Assembly: GCF_017569925.1 (NCBI RefSeq)
Contig: NZ_CP050854.1
Span: 2,604,001-2,668,000, forward strand
Length of the DNA stretch: 64,000 bases
Origin: Brenneria izadpanahii
GTDB taxonomy: Bacteria; Pseudomonadota; Gammaproteobacteria; Enterobacterales; Enterobacteriaceae
Reading direction: 5' to 3'
Notes under the pieces: generated by a model
Told to the model about the DNA's origin: nothing
The model's database searches: none
What the model saw: the letters and a program-made list of their open reading frames with translations, nothing else
Shown: in pieces, positions 18,242-26,443 of the stretch
Layout of the letters: each line of letters opens with the position of its first letter
Numbering within the stretch: the stretch's first letter is position 1
Made by a program: the position numbers and the translations under genes

Positions 18242-19212
18242 TTTCGGCTCCCAAGACGAATTCGCGGATCAAGCAGGGAATACAGCATGTCGACCAGTAA
18301 ATTAATGACGACGAACATCGCGGCGACCAACAGCAAATAGGACACCACCACCGGCTGATCCAGCGTGCGGATAGAATCGATGACCAGCTTGCCCGCCCCC
18401 GGCCAGGAGAAAATGGTTTCCGTGACGACGGAAAACGCCACCATCGCGCCGAACTCCAGCCCCAACACCGTAGTCAGCGGGATCAGTATGTTGCGCATCA
18501 CATGGCGCAGCAGTATCCGCATCGGCGGCACTCCCTTGGCGCGGGCGAATTTGACATAGTCGGACAGAATCGCTTCCCGCACGCCGGCGCGGGTCAGACG
18601 GACAATCAGCGCCAGCCGGAACAGCGCCAAATTAACCGCCGGCAGCAGCAAATGCGCCCAGCCGTCCAGCGTCAGCACCGACCACGGAATACCCAATACC
18701 GTCACCGTTTCGCCTCTGCCGCCGGAAGAGAACCAGCCCAGCTCTACCGAAAAGATCAGGATCAGCATCAGCCCCATCCAGAATCCCGGCACGGAAAACG
18801 CCAGCACGCTGCCGCCCATAATGCTCTTACTCAGCCAGGAATCAGGACGGTAGCCCGCGTACATGCCCAACGGAACGCCGATGATAATGGTCATCGCCAT
18901 TGCCACCACCGCCAGTTCAAGCGTGGCGGGCAGATATTCCAGAATTAGGCCCATCGCCGGCACGTTATAAATAAACGACTCGCCAAAATCGCCGTGCAGC
19001 GCGTTACGCAGAAAAACCAGATATTGCTCCCACATCGGCTTATCCAGCCCATAGCGGGCTATGGTTGCTTCGCGTAGCGCCTGATCCGCCTGTGGATTAA
19101 TCAAAATATCGATGGGGTTGCCAATGGCGTACACCGCCATAAAAACCAGGATCGACATCAGCAGCAGCACCAAAAGCGACTGCCAGGCTCGAACAGTAAA
19201 AAAACTCAACAT
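18238..19212 (-). CDS. ABC transporter permease, DppB type
   Basis: 324 aa with about six helices and the EAA-like loop F-A-R-A-K-G-V-P-P-M-R-I-L-L-R-H-V-M-R-N. The N-terminal helix and following periplasmic region fit the DppB/GsiC family. AAGGA lies 7 nt before the ATG at 19212. It is the first transporter gene after the enzyme genes of the operon. Confidence 0.95.
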   Translation of the reverse strand: MLSFFTVRAWQSLLVLLLMSILVFMAVYAIGNPIDILINPQADQALREATIARYGLDKPMWEQYLVFLRNALHGDFGESFIYNVPAMGLILEYLPATLELAVVAMAMTIIIGVPLGMYAGYRPDSWLSKSIMGGSVLAFSVPGFWMGLMLILIFSVELGWFSSGGRGETVTVLGIPWSVLTLDGWAHLLLPAVNLALFRLALIVRLTRAGVREAILSDYVKFARAKGVPPMRILLRHVMRNILIPLTTVLGLEFGAMVAFSVVTETIFSWPGAGKLVIDSIRTLDQPVVVSYLLLVAAMFVVINLLVDMLYSLLDPRIRLGSRK

Positions 19213-19257
19213 ATCTCTATCCTTTGCGGCGCGATCGCTGGGGAATCAGCGCGATCG

Positions 19258-20019
19258 TCATTTCCCGCCGTCTACCGCCAACGTCTGGCCGGTAGTCCAG
19301 CCGCTGTGTTCCGAAGCCAGAAACAGCACCGCCGGCGCGATATCGCCGGCGACGCCGGTACGCCGCAGAGCAATGCTCTCCAGCAGCGCTTTTTGTCCCT
19401 CGGCGCCATAGGCCTCCCACTGAAGTTCGGTGGTTGGATTGGAGCGGACGAATCCGGGCGCTACCGCATTAACGGTGATGCCATACGGCCCAAGCTCGTG
19501 CGCAAGCTGGCGCGTCAGCGCGACTTCGGCCGCCTTGCTGGCCGCATAAGCCTGGATCCCGGTCAGGCTTATGCCCAGCCCGGCGATGCTGGAAATGGTG
19601 ACGATACGTCCCCAGCCTTTACGCTTCATTGCGGGAACCACCGCCTGCGAAAACCAGAACATGGCGTCGCTGTTAACCGCAAAGATCCGCCGCCACGCCT
19701 CCTCGCTAATGGCGTCAATCGGATGCCCCGTCTGCCCGCATACGCCGCCGGCGACATTGATCAGCACATCTACTTCCCCGACGGATTTGACGAAGCTCTG
19801 TATTTCCTGACGTTGCGACACATCCACTACCGCCGTTTGAATATCGGCCTCCGGCGCCTGCGCCCGACAAAACGCCAGGCTTTGCGCCAATCCCGCGCTA
19901 TCTATGTCGCATAGCCACAGATCCGCCCCCGCCTGCGCCAGACTGGCGGCGATTTCACGGCCAATCCCCTGGGCCGCGCCGGTAACAATTGCCTTGCGGC
20001 CATCAAACCTTATCTGCAT
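19258..20019 (-). CDS. Short-chain dehydrogenase/reductase (SDR)
   Basis: 253 aa. The NAD(P)-binding T-G-A-A-Q-G-I-G-R-E motif is near the N-terminus, N-V-A-G-G follows, and the active site has S-S-I-A-G and Y-A-A-S-K. The C-terminal G-Q-T-L-A-V-D-G-G matches classical SDRs. It should oxidise or reduce an alcohol/ketone; the substrate is unknown. The ATG at 20019 (MQIRFDGRKA) is chosen because GAGG lies 8 nt upstream and earlier codons overlap the preceding gene further; the overlap is 17 bp. Its place next to a ketopantoate-reductase-like gene suggests one catabolic path. Confidence 0.92.
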   Translation of the reverse strand: MQIRFDGRKAIVTGAAQGIGREIAASLAQAGADLWLCDIDSAGLAQSLAFCRAQAPEADIQTAVVDVSQRQEIQSFVKSVGEVDVLINVAGGVCGQTGHPIDAISEEAWRRIFAVNSDAMFWFSQAVVPAMKRKGWGRIVTISSIAGLGISLTGIQAYAASKAAEVALTRQLAHELGPYGITVNAVAPGFVRSNPTTELQWEAYGAEGQKALLESIALRRTGVAGDIAPAVLFLASEHSGWTTGQTLAVDGGK

Positions 20020-21055
20020 AGCGTGTATTCCTCTGGGCCGCACGTAGAACACTCAGGTTTCCCCAGACGCGGGGAAGCCCATCTTCACAGGCATGAATCA
20101 GTTCAATCAGCCGCCGGGTTAATGGCACGGCGATACCGTGCCGCCGCGCGGCGTCCAGAATCGGCCCCAATTGGGCATCCACTTCGGTTCGACGCTGGCG
20201 TATCGCCAAGTCACGCCAGATACCGCTGTGCGTTTTTGTGGAGCGGCGGTTGTGTTCCACCATGGCATCCAGGCTGGCCAACGCCAGAGGCATCGGCGCA
20301 TCGGGCGCATAGGCTGAAGGTTCGAACCCATCGAAAGCCTCCAGCGCGACGCCCTCGGCGGCGGCCACGGCGGCGATCTCCTTGCCTAAACTGATGAACA
20401 CGTCGCGGTAATTTGGATGATCCAGACATTCCCAGATGGCGCCATCCGTTAAGGCAGTGGCGTAGAGCATCGCGCCGTACACCAGTTTGCCCCACAGATA
20501 TCCCCAGATATTGTCGGTAAGAACGGCCCGGTCATCGAAGGTCTGCAACAGCGCGTGAACAGACTTAACCCGTTCGGTGGTTCGTCCGTCCAATTCGCCC
20601 ACCACGACTGCGGCCCGGCCGCCGTACATGATATGACCGGGATAGAGATAGTCGGCGCCGAAGTTCACGAAGCACCCCATCGTCCGTTCCCGCCCCAGCA
20701 CGGCGGCGATATCCAGTTCGTTCAGCCCGTTCTGAGCCGATACCACCACGCCGTTTTCCGTCAGAAACGGGCGCAGTTGCCGGCAGGCGAAAGCGGTGTG
20801 ATGCGCCTTGACCGCTAAAAAGATTAGGTCGTAGCGTCCTTGCAGGTCTTCCGGCGTATACGCGCGCACCGCCAAATGCTGCTCGCGGATCGGGCCTTCG
20901 ATATAAAGCCCGCCGCTATTCATGGCATCCACATGCATCTGTTCCTGATCGACAAATACAACCGGATAGCCGGCGGCGGCAAAAGCGGCCCCCAGGCTGG
21001 CGCCGATGGCGCCCGCGCCCCAAATCAGAATGGGAGTTTGCTGATCGGCATTCAT
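20003..21055 (-). CDS. Ketopantoate reductase family (PanE/ApbA-like) dehydrogenase
   Basis: 350 aa. The NADP-binding I-W-G-A-G-A-I-G-A-S-L-G motif starts at about residue 11. The C-terminal helical domain has W-G-K-L-V-Y-G-A and the A-L-A-S-L-D-A-M region in place of the classic S-S-M-x-Q-D. It is longer than biosynthetic PanE (~300 aa) and sits in a transport/catabolic operon, so it probably reduces or oxidises another 2-keto/2-hydroxy acid. Its ATG overlaps the creatininase stop (ATGA). Confidence 0.88.
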   Translation of the reverse strand: MNADQQTPILIWGAGAIGASLGAAFAAAGYPVVFVDQEQMHVDAMNSGGLYIEGPIREQHLAVRAYTPEDLQGRYDLIFLAVKAHHTAFACRQLRPFLTENGVVVSAQNGLNELDIAAVLGRERTMGCFVNFGADYLYPGHIMYGGRAAVVVGELDGRTTERVKSVHALLQTFDDRAVLTDNIWGYLWGKLVYGAMLYATALTDGAIWECLDHPNYRDVFISLGKEIAAVAAAEGVALEAFDGFEPSAYAPDAPMPLALASLDAMVEHNRRSTKTHSGIWRDLAIRQRRTEVDAQLGPILDAARRHGIAVPLTRRLIELIHACEDGLPRVWGNLSVLRAAQRNTRYADKV

Positions 21056-21753
21056 ACCCAGCCGTCCTCCAACAGTTGGCGCGTCTCGTCAACCGCGACC
21101 TGCCACAGTTGCTGCATCGTCTCGTCCGGTTTCTGGTAGTCGCCGCCGTAATTGCCGTCGCCTAGATAGCCGCGGGTTTCCAGCGGATCCAACATGCGCA
21201 GGCGCTCCAGATCGACCATCGGCTTCGCCCCGGACGGCGATGGCGCATGGGCCAGGCGGGTGATCGGGAAGTTTTCCATCCACGAGGCGTGCGACGCCAC
21301 CGGGTCGATCTCCTTGACTTTTGCCCAGGTTTTGGGCGCATTCCACCAGTTGTGAAAGCGAACGCGATGGCCGGTATGCCGGGCCGCCCATTCCAGAGCC
21401 ACCGCGGCGGCAGGCTGATTGCCGCCATGGCCGTTCAAAATCATGATGCGCCGGAACCCGTGGGCCGATAGGCTATCCAGTAAATCGGTTATCAATGCGG
21501 CATAGGTAGACACTTGCAGCGTCATGGAGCCGGGATACGCCATAAAATAGGGCGCCAGCCCGAACGGCACCGCCGGATAAACCGGAATGCCCAATGGCTC
21601 GGCGGCGGCGGCGCCGACCTCTTCGGACAAAATGGCATCGACGCACAAACTCAGATAGGCATGCTGCTCGGTGCTGCCGATGGGCAACACCACTCGGTCG
21701 TCATGCTGCAAATAGCTTTCAATATGTTGCCAATTACAATCGCGGACTCTCAT
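21052..21753 (-). CDS. Creatininase-family amidohydrolase
   Basis: 233 aa from the ATG at 21753 (MRVRDCNW), with AGGAG 10 nt upstream. The family metal-site motifs are visible: P-I-G-S-T-E-Q-H-A-Y-L-S-L-C-V-D (Glu, His and Asp ligands) and L-N-G-H-G-G-N. The family includes creatinine amidohydrolase and other cyclic-amide or formamide hydrolases. The true substrate cannot be told; with a peptide importer and isoaspartyl peptidase nearby, a cyclic imide or amide derived from a peptide is plausible. Confidence 0.9.
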   Translation of the reverse strand: MRVRDCNWQHIESYLQHDDRVVLPIGSTEQHAYLSLCVDAILSEEVGAAAAEPLGIPVYPAVPFGLAPYFMAYPGSMTLQVSTYAALITDLLDSLSAHGFRRIMILNGHGGNQPAAAVALEWAARHTGHRVRFHNWWNAPKTWAKVKEIDPVASHASWMENFPITRLAHAPSPSGAKPMVDLERLRMLDPLETRGYLGDGNYGGDYQKPDETMQQLWQVAVDETRQLLEDGWV

Positions 21754-21766
21754 TTTTACATTGCTC

Positions 21767-22734
21767 CTAACGATAAATGGCCACGTATAGCGGCGCGCCG
21801 ATACGGGCATACCCGCGGTACATACCGGCGGTATTAAACGGCAGGGCGACATTACCCTCGGCGTCAACGGCTATCAGTCCGCCCTGCCCGCCCAGCTTGA
21901 GCTGGTTCTCATGGATTACCCGGCGGGCGGCTTCTTCCAGCGTCAATCCGGCATAGCGCATCAGCGCGCAGACGTCGTAAGCCACTACGCCGCGAATAAA
22001 GGTTTCTCCGGTTCCGGTTGTCGCGACCGCCGCGGTACGGTTATCCGCATAGCAACCCGCGCCGATAACCGCGCTGTCGCCCACCCGCCCCGGCGCTTTA
22101 TTGGTCATGCCCCGGTTGAATTGGCGGCGGCGAGGTTTCCCCGTAAATCACGCGCCACGGCGCCGACGGTGCCGAACTTGGTTCGCGTATCAATAGGTTC
22201 GCCGGTATTGATCAAATCCGCGCCGTCATGATCCAGCACCAGACGCATCCCCCCCAGCTTCTGTACTTCATGCAGCTGTTGCAGACGTTCGGGCGTGTCG
22301 TAATAGGTCTGTTCCACCATCGCCAATCCGGCGCCGCGGGCGAATTCATCCGCGCCGGCGCCGGTTAACAGCACATACTCGCCTGATTCCATCAGCGCCC
22401 TGGCCGCTTCAATCGGGTTACGCACGTGACGCAGTTGAGCGACCGCGCCCGCCAGCAGCGATTCGCCATCCATAATGGAAGCATCAAGTTCATGGTCGGC
22501 ATTGCTGGTGTACACCGCGCCTTTGCCCGCGTTGAACAGCGGACAATCCTCCAGTTGCCGCACCGCCTGAGTCACCGCGTCCAGCGCGCTGGCGCCGTCC
22601 GCCAGCGCCTTCTGTCCGGCGTCTAACACTGCGCGCAATGCGTCTTCATACTCGCGCTCTTTTTGCGGCGTGATTTTTAAGCGGTTAACCGTTCCGGCGC
22701 CGCCGTGAATAGCCAATATTGCGTTGTTACTCAT
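21767..22734 (-). pseudogene. Isoaspartyl peptidase/L-asparaginase (IaaA type), interrupted by a frameshift
   Basis: Two adjacent frames together cover a whole plant-type asparaginase. The first (22734 to 22105) runs from A-I-H-G-G-A-G through the autocleavage site F-G-T-V (catalytic Thr189) to N-S-T-G-A-stop. The second (22108 to 21767) resumes with M-T-N-K-A-P-G-R-V-G-D-S and T-G-T-G-E and ends normally. One base is missing at the G run (C run 22110-22113 on the + strand): homologues read N-S-T-G-G-M-T-N-K. The break lies about 19 residues after the catalytic Thr, inside the beta subunit, so a product from frame one alone should be inactive. Either a true mutation or a homopolymer error. 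The start overlaps the rpiR-like stop (ATGA). Confidence 0.88.
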
Positions 22735-23690
22735 TCTGCGTTCTTCCCCTTTCGCCGCCTGTTGCGGCTTTTCTGGCTATTACCGCCGCTGAACCGTTCA
22801 TCGGTTTCCGCAGCCGGTTGATCGAGATAAAAATAAGGAAGCAGTTGCCCCGTCAGTTCCGCCGCGCTATTCAGTCCTTCCGGCGTTCGGTGCGCCATTG
22901 CGGCGGCCAGCGCTTCGATCAGCGCTATCGGGGCGACCATCGAACTGGAAAGCAACTGATGCTCCGCCGCCGCCAGCAGCGTGTGGTCGGCCAGCCCGAC
23001 GAGCGGAGAACTTGGACGATCGGTCAGCGCCAGAATCGATGCGTTGCGCGAACGCGCAAAATGCATGATGCGGATCATGTCCGCGGAATAACGCGGGAAA
23101 GAGATCGACAGCAATAAATCCTGCTCGCCGATTTTCTGCAAATGGTGCAACGCCATTTCCGCACCGCCATAACTCGCCAGCGCATGAATATTCTGGCAAT
23201 AGGCGGAGAAGCGGAAAGCGGCGATATTCGCCAGATGGATGCTGGTTCCCAGTCCGAAGCAATACACGTTGCGCGCGGAAGTAATCATGCGGATGGCCTG
23301 CTCAAGGCCGCTGCGGGTGGTTCGATCGCGCGTCTGGCCGATACTGACCTGCGAGCCGGACAGCGACTCATGCACCACCTCGTCCAACTGAGAATCGCGC
23401 CCCAGTTCATTCCGCAGCTTTTCCACCGGCGCCATCGACGGTTTGAATACCTGAAAAAGCGCATGACGAAATTCCGCATAGCCGGAATACCCCAATGCGA
23501 CGGCAAAACGGTTGGCCGTGGCGATGGAAACCCCGGTGGCGGCCGCCAAACTCTCAATATTGCCGGAGGCGACCTGAAAGGCATTCTCCAGCACATAGTT
23601 GGCCAGTCTGCGCTGCGCGGCCGGCAGGCTGGGGGCGATGTAGGCAACCTGCTTGATGACTTCTGCTTCCAGATAATGCGATGTCGGCAT
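22731..23690 (-). CDS. RpiR/MurR-family transcriptional regulator
   Basis: 319 aa from the ATG at 23690, with GGTGG 5 nt upstream; an in-frame GTG lies at 23699. The N-terminal HTH_6 domain has I-E-S-L-A-A-A-T-G-V-S-I-A-T-A-N-R-F (about 45-62). A SIS sugar-phosphate-binding domain follows (about 130-260). The polar/basic C-terminal tail (R-R-R-K-G-K-N) is unusual. As first gene of a ten-gene leftward operon joined by 4-bp overlaps, it probably senses an intermediate of this pathway. SIS regulators usually bind phosphosugars, which sits oddly with peptide genes. Confidence 0.9.
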   Translation of the reverse strand: MPTSHYLEAEVIKQVAYIAPSLPAAQRRLANYVLENAFQVASGNIESLAAATGVSIATANRFAVALGYSGYAEFRHALFQVFKPSMAPVEKLRNELGRDSQLDEVVHESLSGSQVSIGQTRDRTTRSGLEQAIRMITSARNVYCFGLGTSIHLANIAAFRFSAYCQNIHALASYGGAEMALHHLQKIGEQDLLLSISFPRYSADMIRIMHFARSRNASILALTDRPSSPLVGLADHTLLAAAEHQLLSSSMVAPIALIEALAAAMAHRTPEGLNSAAELTGQLLPYFYLDQPAAETDERFSGGNSQKSRNRRRKGKNAE

Positions 23691-23971
23691 CGGTTCCACC
23701 TGTTCGATTCAGTATGTGAAAAAGATAATTCATAAAAGCACATTTCATGAAAAATAATTTTCTTATGGCAGAAAATAATGGCCGCAAAAAATAAATTTCT
23801 CTTTTTAAAACAAAATATTATGTAATGAAAATAATTTTACGCCAGATTGGTATTAATGAAAATAACCTCTCACGCCGCCGGGGATGGCGGGGCTTTATCG
23901 CAACGCGGAAAGCGGCCGCAGCGCGGGTAAAATACTACCGGCCGCCGGGTGATGGGCGTGAGCCGCGGCGC

Positions 23972-24967
23972 CTACAGCGATTCGCGCCGCAGAAGCGGGC
24001 TGGCTATTTTGGTGATGTCGATGGTTTCCAAACGATTGATAATATGCAGCGTCGATTGGCGGCCTATTTCATAGTGCGGGAGTTGTACCGTGGTCAGCGC
24101 GGGCAGGAAAAGATCGCCGATGCCGACCAGATTGTCGTAGCCCAGAACCGCGACGTCTTGCGGGATGCGTATACCTTTTGACAGCAAAGTTTGATACACC
24201 AGAAACGCCACTCTGTCGTTGCCGCACACCACGGAATCAAACCGGGGTTTTCCGCGGTCAAAATACTGCTCGATAATCGTCACGGCATCGATGTAATACT
24301 CGTCGCCAAGACGGAGATGATGCTGCCACAGCTGTTGCGGATCGAGGGAAAATTCGCGGCAGGCGCGTTCAAGTCCCTGACGCCGCCGGGCGCTGGCCAG
24401 CCTCTCCTTCGGCAGATGAATGCACAATGGCTTACGGTAGCCCGCGCTGAGCAGAGCATGAACGCCGTCGTATTGTCCCTGTTCATCATCCGGTATATAG
24501 CTGGCTACCCCGCCCTGCTCGCTTTCGCAATTCGCCAGGACGCAGGGCAGGCTCAGCAGTTTTTTCGGTACCGGCACCGTGCGCAGTCCCATCGTGGTGT
24601 AAATAATCCCGGCTGGCCGGTGCGACAACAGTAAATCGACGATATCGTCCACACAGTCAGACATGAACATATTGACGACAAAGCTGTTCCAGCCGTGAGC
24701 GCGGGCCGTTTCTTCAATCGATAGGGTCATTTCAACTGAAAACGGCGTGGTTACGGTATCCAACGCCAGCACGCCAATGGTTTTCGGCGTGGCTCTGGCG
24801 CCACGGATTTTTTTCGCCGACAAATCGGGCACATAATTCAATGCCTCGATAGCCTGCTTAACGCGCTGATACGTTTCCGGCTTCAAACTATCCGGACTGT
24901 TCAACGCCCGCGATACCGTCATCAATGAAACGTTCGCCAGCTTTGCCACATCTTTTAAAGAAGCCAT
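23972..24967 (-). CDS. cscR: CscR, LacI-family repressor of sucrose genes
   Basis: 331 aa. The N-terminus M-A-S-L-K-D-V-A-K-L-A-N-V-S-L-M-T-V-S-R is a LacI-type HTH. The effector domain matches E. coli CscR at many places, among them T-T-P-F-S-V, I-I-Y-T-T-M-G-L-R, S-Y-I-P-D-D, C-G-N-D-R-V-A-F and F-L-P-A-L-T-T-V-Q-L-P. CscR represses sucrose genes until sugar is present. It is divergent from the porin gene; two 12-bp palindromes lie in between and the same palindromes recur before cscB, so it probably controls both transcription units. The cscKBA genes it belongs with lie 9-10 kb away. Confidence 0.93.
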   Translation of the reverse strand: MASLKDVAKLANVSLMTVSRALNSPDSLKPETYQRVKQAIEALNYVPDLSAKKIRGARATPKTIGVLALDTVTTPFSVEMTLSIEETARAHGWNSFVVNMFMSDCVDDIVDLLLSHRPAGIIYTTMGLRTVPVPKKLLSLPCVLANCESEQGGVASYIPDDEQGQYDGVHALLSAGYRKPLCIHLPKERLASARRRQGLERACREFSLDPQQLWQHHLRLGDEYYIDAVTIIEQYFDRGKPRFDSVVCGNDRVAFLVYQTLLSKGIRIPQDVAVLGYDNLVGIGDLFLPALTTVQLPHYEIGRQSTLHIINRLETIDITKIASPLLRRESL

Positions 24968-25159
24968 GCCGTCCCTTATTCCGTTGGTTAGTTCACAAAA
25001 ACCCGCGACCTTATTCGCGACATGCCTGTCGATAACCCGAACCAGGCGATTTTTATGTGGTATGGGTTCGATTTTGGGTTATTTATTATATTCATGTCTT
25101 TAACGCCGTAATGAACCGATTTTTACTGATAAACATGACGGCGATCTCATAAAACCAAT

Positions 25160-25171
25160 GTTAACGTTAAC
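25160..25171. promoter_or_regulatory. CscR operator candidate O1, cscR/porin region
   Basis: GTTAACGTTAAC, a perfect 12-bp palindrome with the central CG typical of LacI-family operators. A second copy is at 25231 (71 bp further) and two more lie before cscB. Confidence 0.8.
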
Positions 25172-25174
25172 TAT

Positions 25175-25190
25175 TGTGATTAACATCAGA
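25175..25190. promoter_or_regulatory. CRP-cAMP site candidate, cscR/porin region
   Basis: TGTGA-TTAACA-TCAGA, nine of ten consensus bases of TGTGA-N6-TCACA. It starts 15 bp after the start of operator O1, the same offset as in the cscK/cscB region, with the same spacer TTAACA. Confidence 0.7.
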
Positions 25191-25230
25191 ATTCTGAAAT
25201 TCCTCATCTTCTTTCCCCTCCCCGGTGAAT

Positions 25231-25242
25231 GTTAACGTTAAC
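25231..25242. promoter_or_regulatory. CscR operator candidate O2, cscR/porin region
   Basis: Second perfect copy of GTTAACGTTAAC, 71 bp after O1 and 71 bp before the porin ATG. The spacing would allow a repression loop. Confidence 0.8.
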
Positions 25243-25312
25243 TCGCGCAATTTGCTGACTACCCGGAGTAAATATGCGCCCCCACCAATAATGATGATGA
25301 GACCAATACGTG

Positions 25313-26398
25313 ATGAAAAATACATATCTCTGTATTTCGCTTGCGCTGTTTGCAGGTCAGGCCGCGGCGGTAACAACGGAAAACGCCGCAGAAGCAGAAC
25401 AGGAATTGCCGTCCGACAATAAAAACACCGGCAACTGGGACGTCGCCGCCCTGGGAACGACAGCGGCGGACGGCCAGCAACAAGATAATGTGGATATCGC
25501 CCGTATATCCCAGGAGCAGCAGTCGGTGCATTGGAATACGGTCGACAGTTCCCTGGATGCCGGAGGCCTGCACGGCAATATTGGCAGTAAAATCGAAATA
25601 GATGACACCCGCTGGAAAAACAACACCAAAAACGGCGGCAAATTTAAATTAGCGCTCATTCAGGCATGGTTGCGTCACGATGAATTACCGGGCTGGTATT
25701 TTGGTTATTGGAACGCCCGCGAAGATAGCTATAGCGGTCAATTTTCCAATCAGGATTACGGTAGCACCAATACCATTAACGAAATGTATATCGGTAAAAT
25801 TAATGAATTTTATCGTGGTAATTGGGGGGTGGAAGTCCTGGGCGGAACGGAAAGCGCAAGCAAACGCTGGAAAGGCCGTCTGAAATTATGGGGAGAATCG
25901 CGTTTCACCGATAAATGGTCGGTTTCCGGCTATATATTCCGCGAATACCAACCGCAAAGCAACGATTCCGGCAACGGCGATCTGGAACACCACATCATGG
26001 AAATGGAGCCGGCGCTTCAATACCGGGTGAATCCGGATTTAGGTCTTTATATTCGCCCCTATTATTCCTGGGAAAAACAGGTTCGCCAGTCTTGGGGAAA
26101 TATTATTGAAGAAGAATGGAAAGTGACTGCCGGATTATGGCGTAACTGGTATCCCCTGCTGACCTCGCTGTACGTCGGCTTTGGCAATGACAAAATATAC
26201 AATCAGGCCAATCGATCGGAAGTCTTTTACAACGGGAAATACAATTTTATCGGCGCGACCGCCAGTTATCCCATTGTCGATAATCTACGTCTGTACGGCG
26301 AATTTAAAGCGCAGTTCACCAAATCGTATGGTCAATGGACCAATGAAGGCCATTCCTGGAATCCCTTTACTATCGTCGGTATCGAATACAGTTTCTGA
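25313..26398 (+). CDS. OmpG-like monomeric outer-membrane porin (first copy)
   Basis: 361 aa. A signal peptide ends near Q-A-A-A (about residue 20), followed by an acidic low-complexity stretch (about 22-60) and then alternating amphipathic strands rich in Trp, Tyr and Gly, ending in G-I-E-Y-S-F; the terminal Phe is the outer-membrane insertion signal. The pattern E-M-E-P-A-L-Q-Y-R-V-N-P-D-L-G-L-Y-I-R resembles OmpG, though the protein is longer (OmpG 301 aa). It should let oligosaccharides through the outer membrane. ATG at 25313 is used; a GTG precedes it at 25310. Downstream of the CscR/CRP sites, so probably induced by sucrose or fructans. Paralogue of the gene at 28017. Confidence 0.8.
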   Translation: MKNTYLCISLALFAGQAAAVTTENAAEAEQELPSDNKNTGNWDVAALGTTAADGQQQDNVDIARISQEQQSVHWNTVDSSLDAGGLHGNIGSKIEIDDTRWKNNTKNGGKFKLALIQAWLRHDELPGWYFGYWNAREDSYSGQFSNQDYGSTNTINEMYIGKINEFYRGNWGVEVLGGTESASKRWKGRLKLWGESRFTDKWSVSGYIFREYQPQSNDSGNGDLEHHIMEMEPALQYRVNPDLGLYIRPYYSWEKQVRQSWGNIIEEEWKVTAGLWRNWYPLLTSLYVGFGNDKIYNQANRSEVFYNGKYNFIGATASYPIVDNLRLYGEFKAQFTKSYGQWTNEGHSWNPFTIVGIEYSF

Positions 26399-26443
26399 TG
26401 CATTCACTCATATGAAAATAATCTTTTAGTAAGCGAGATCACC

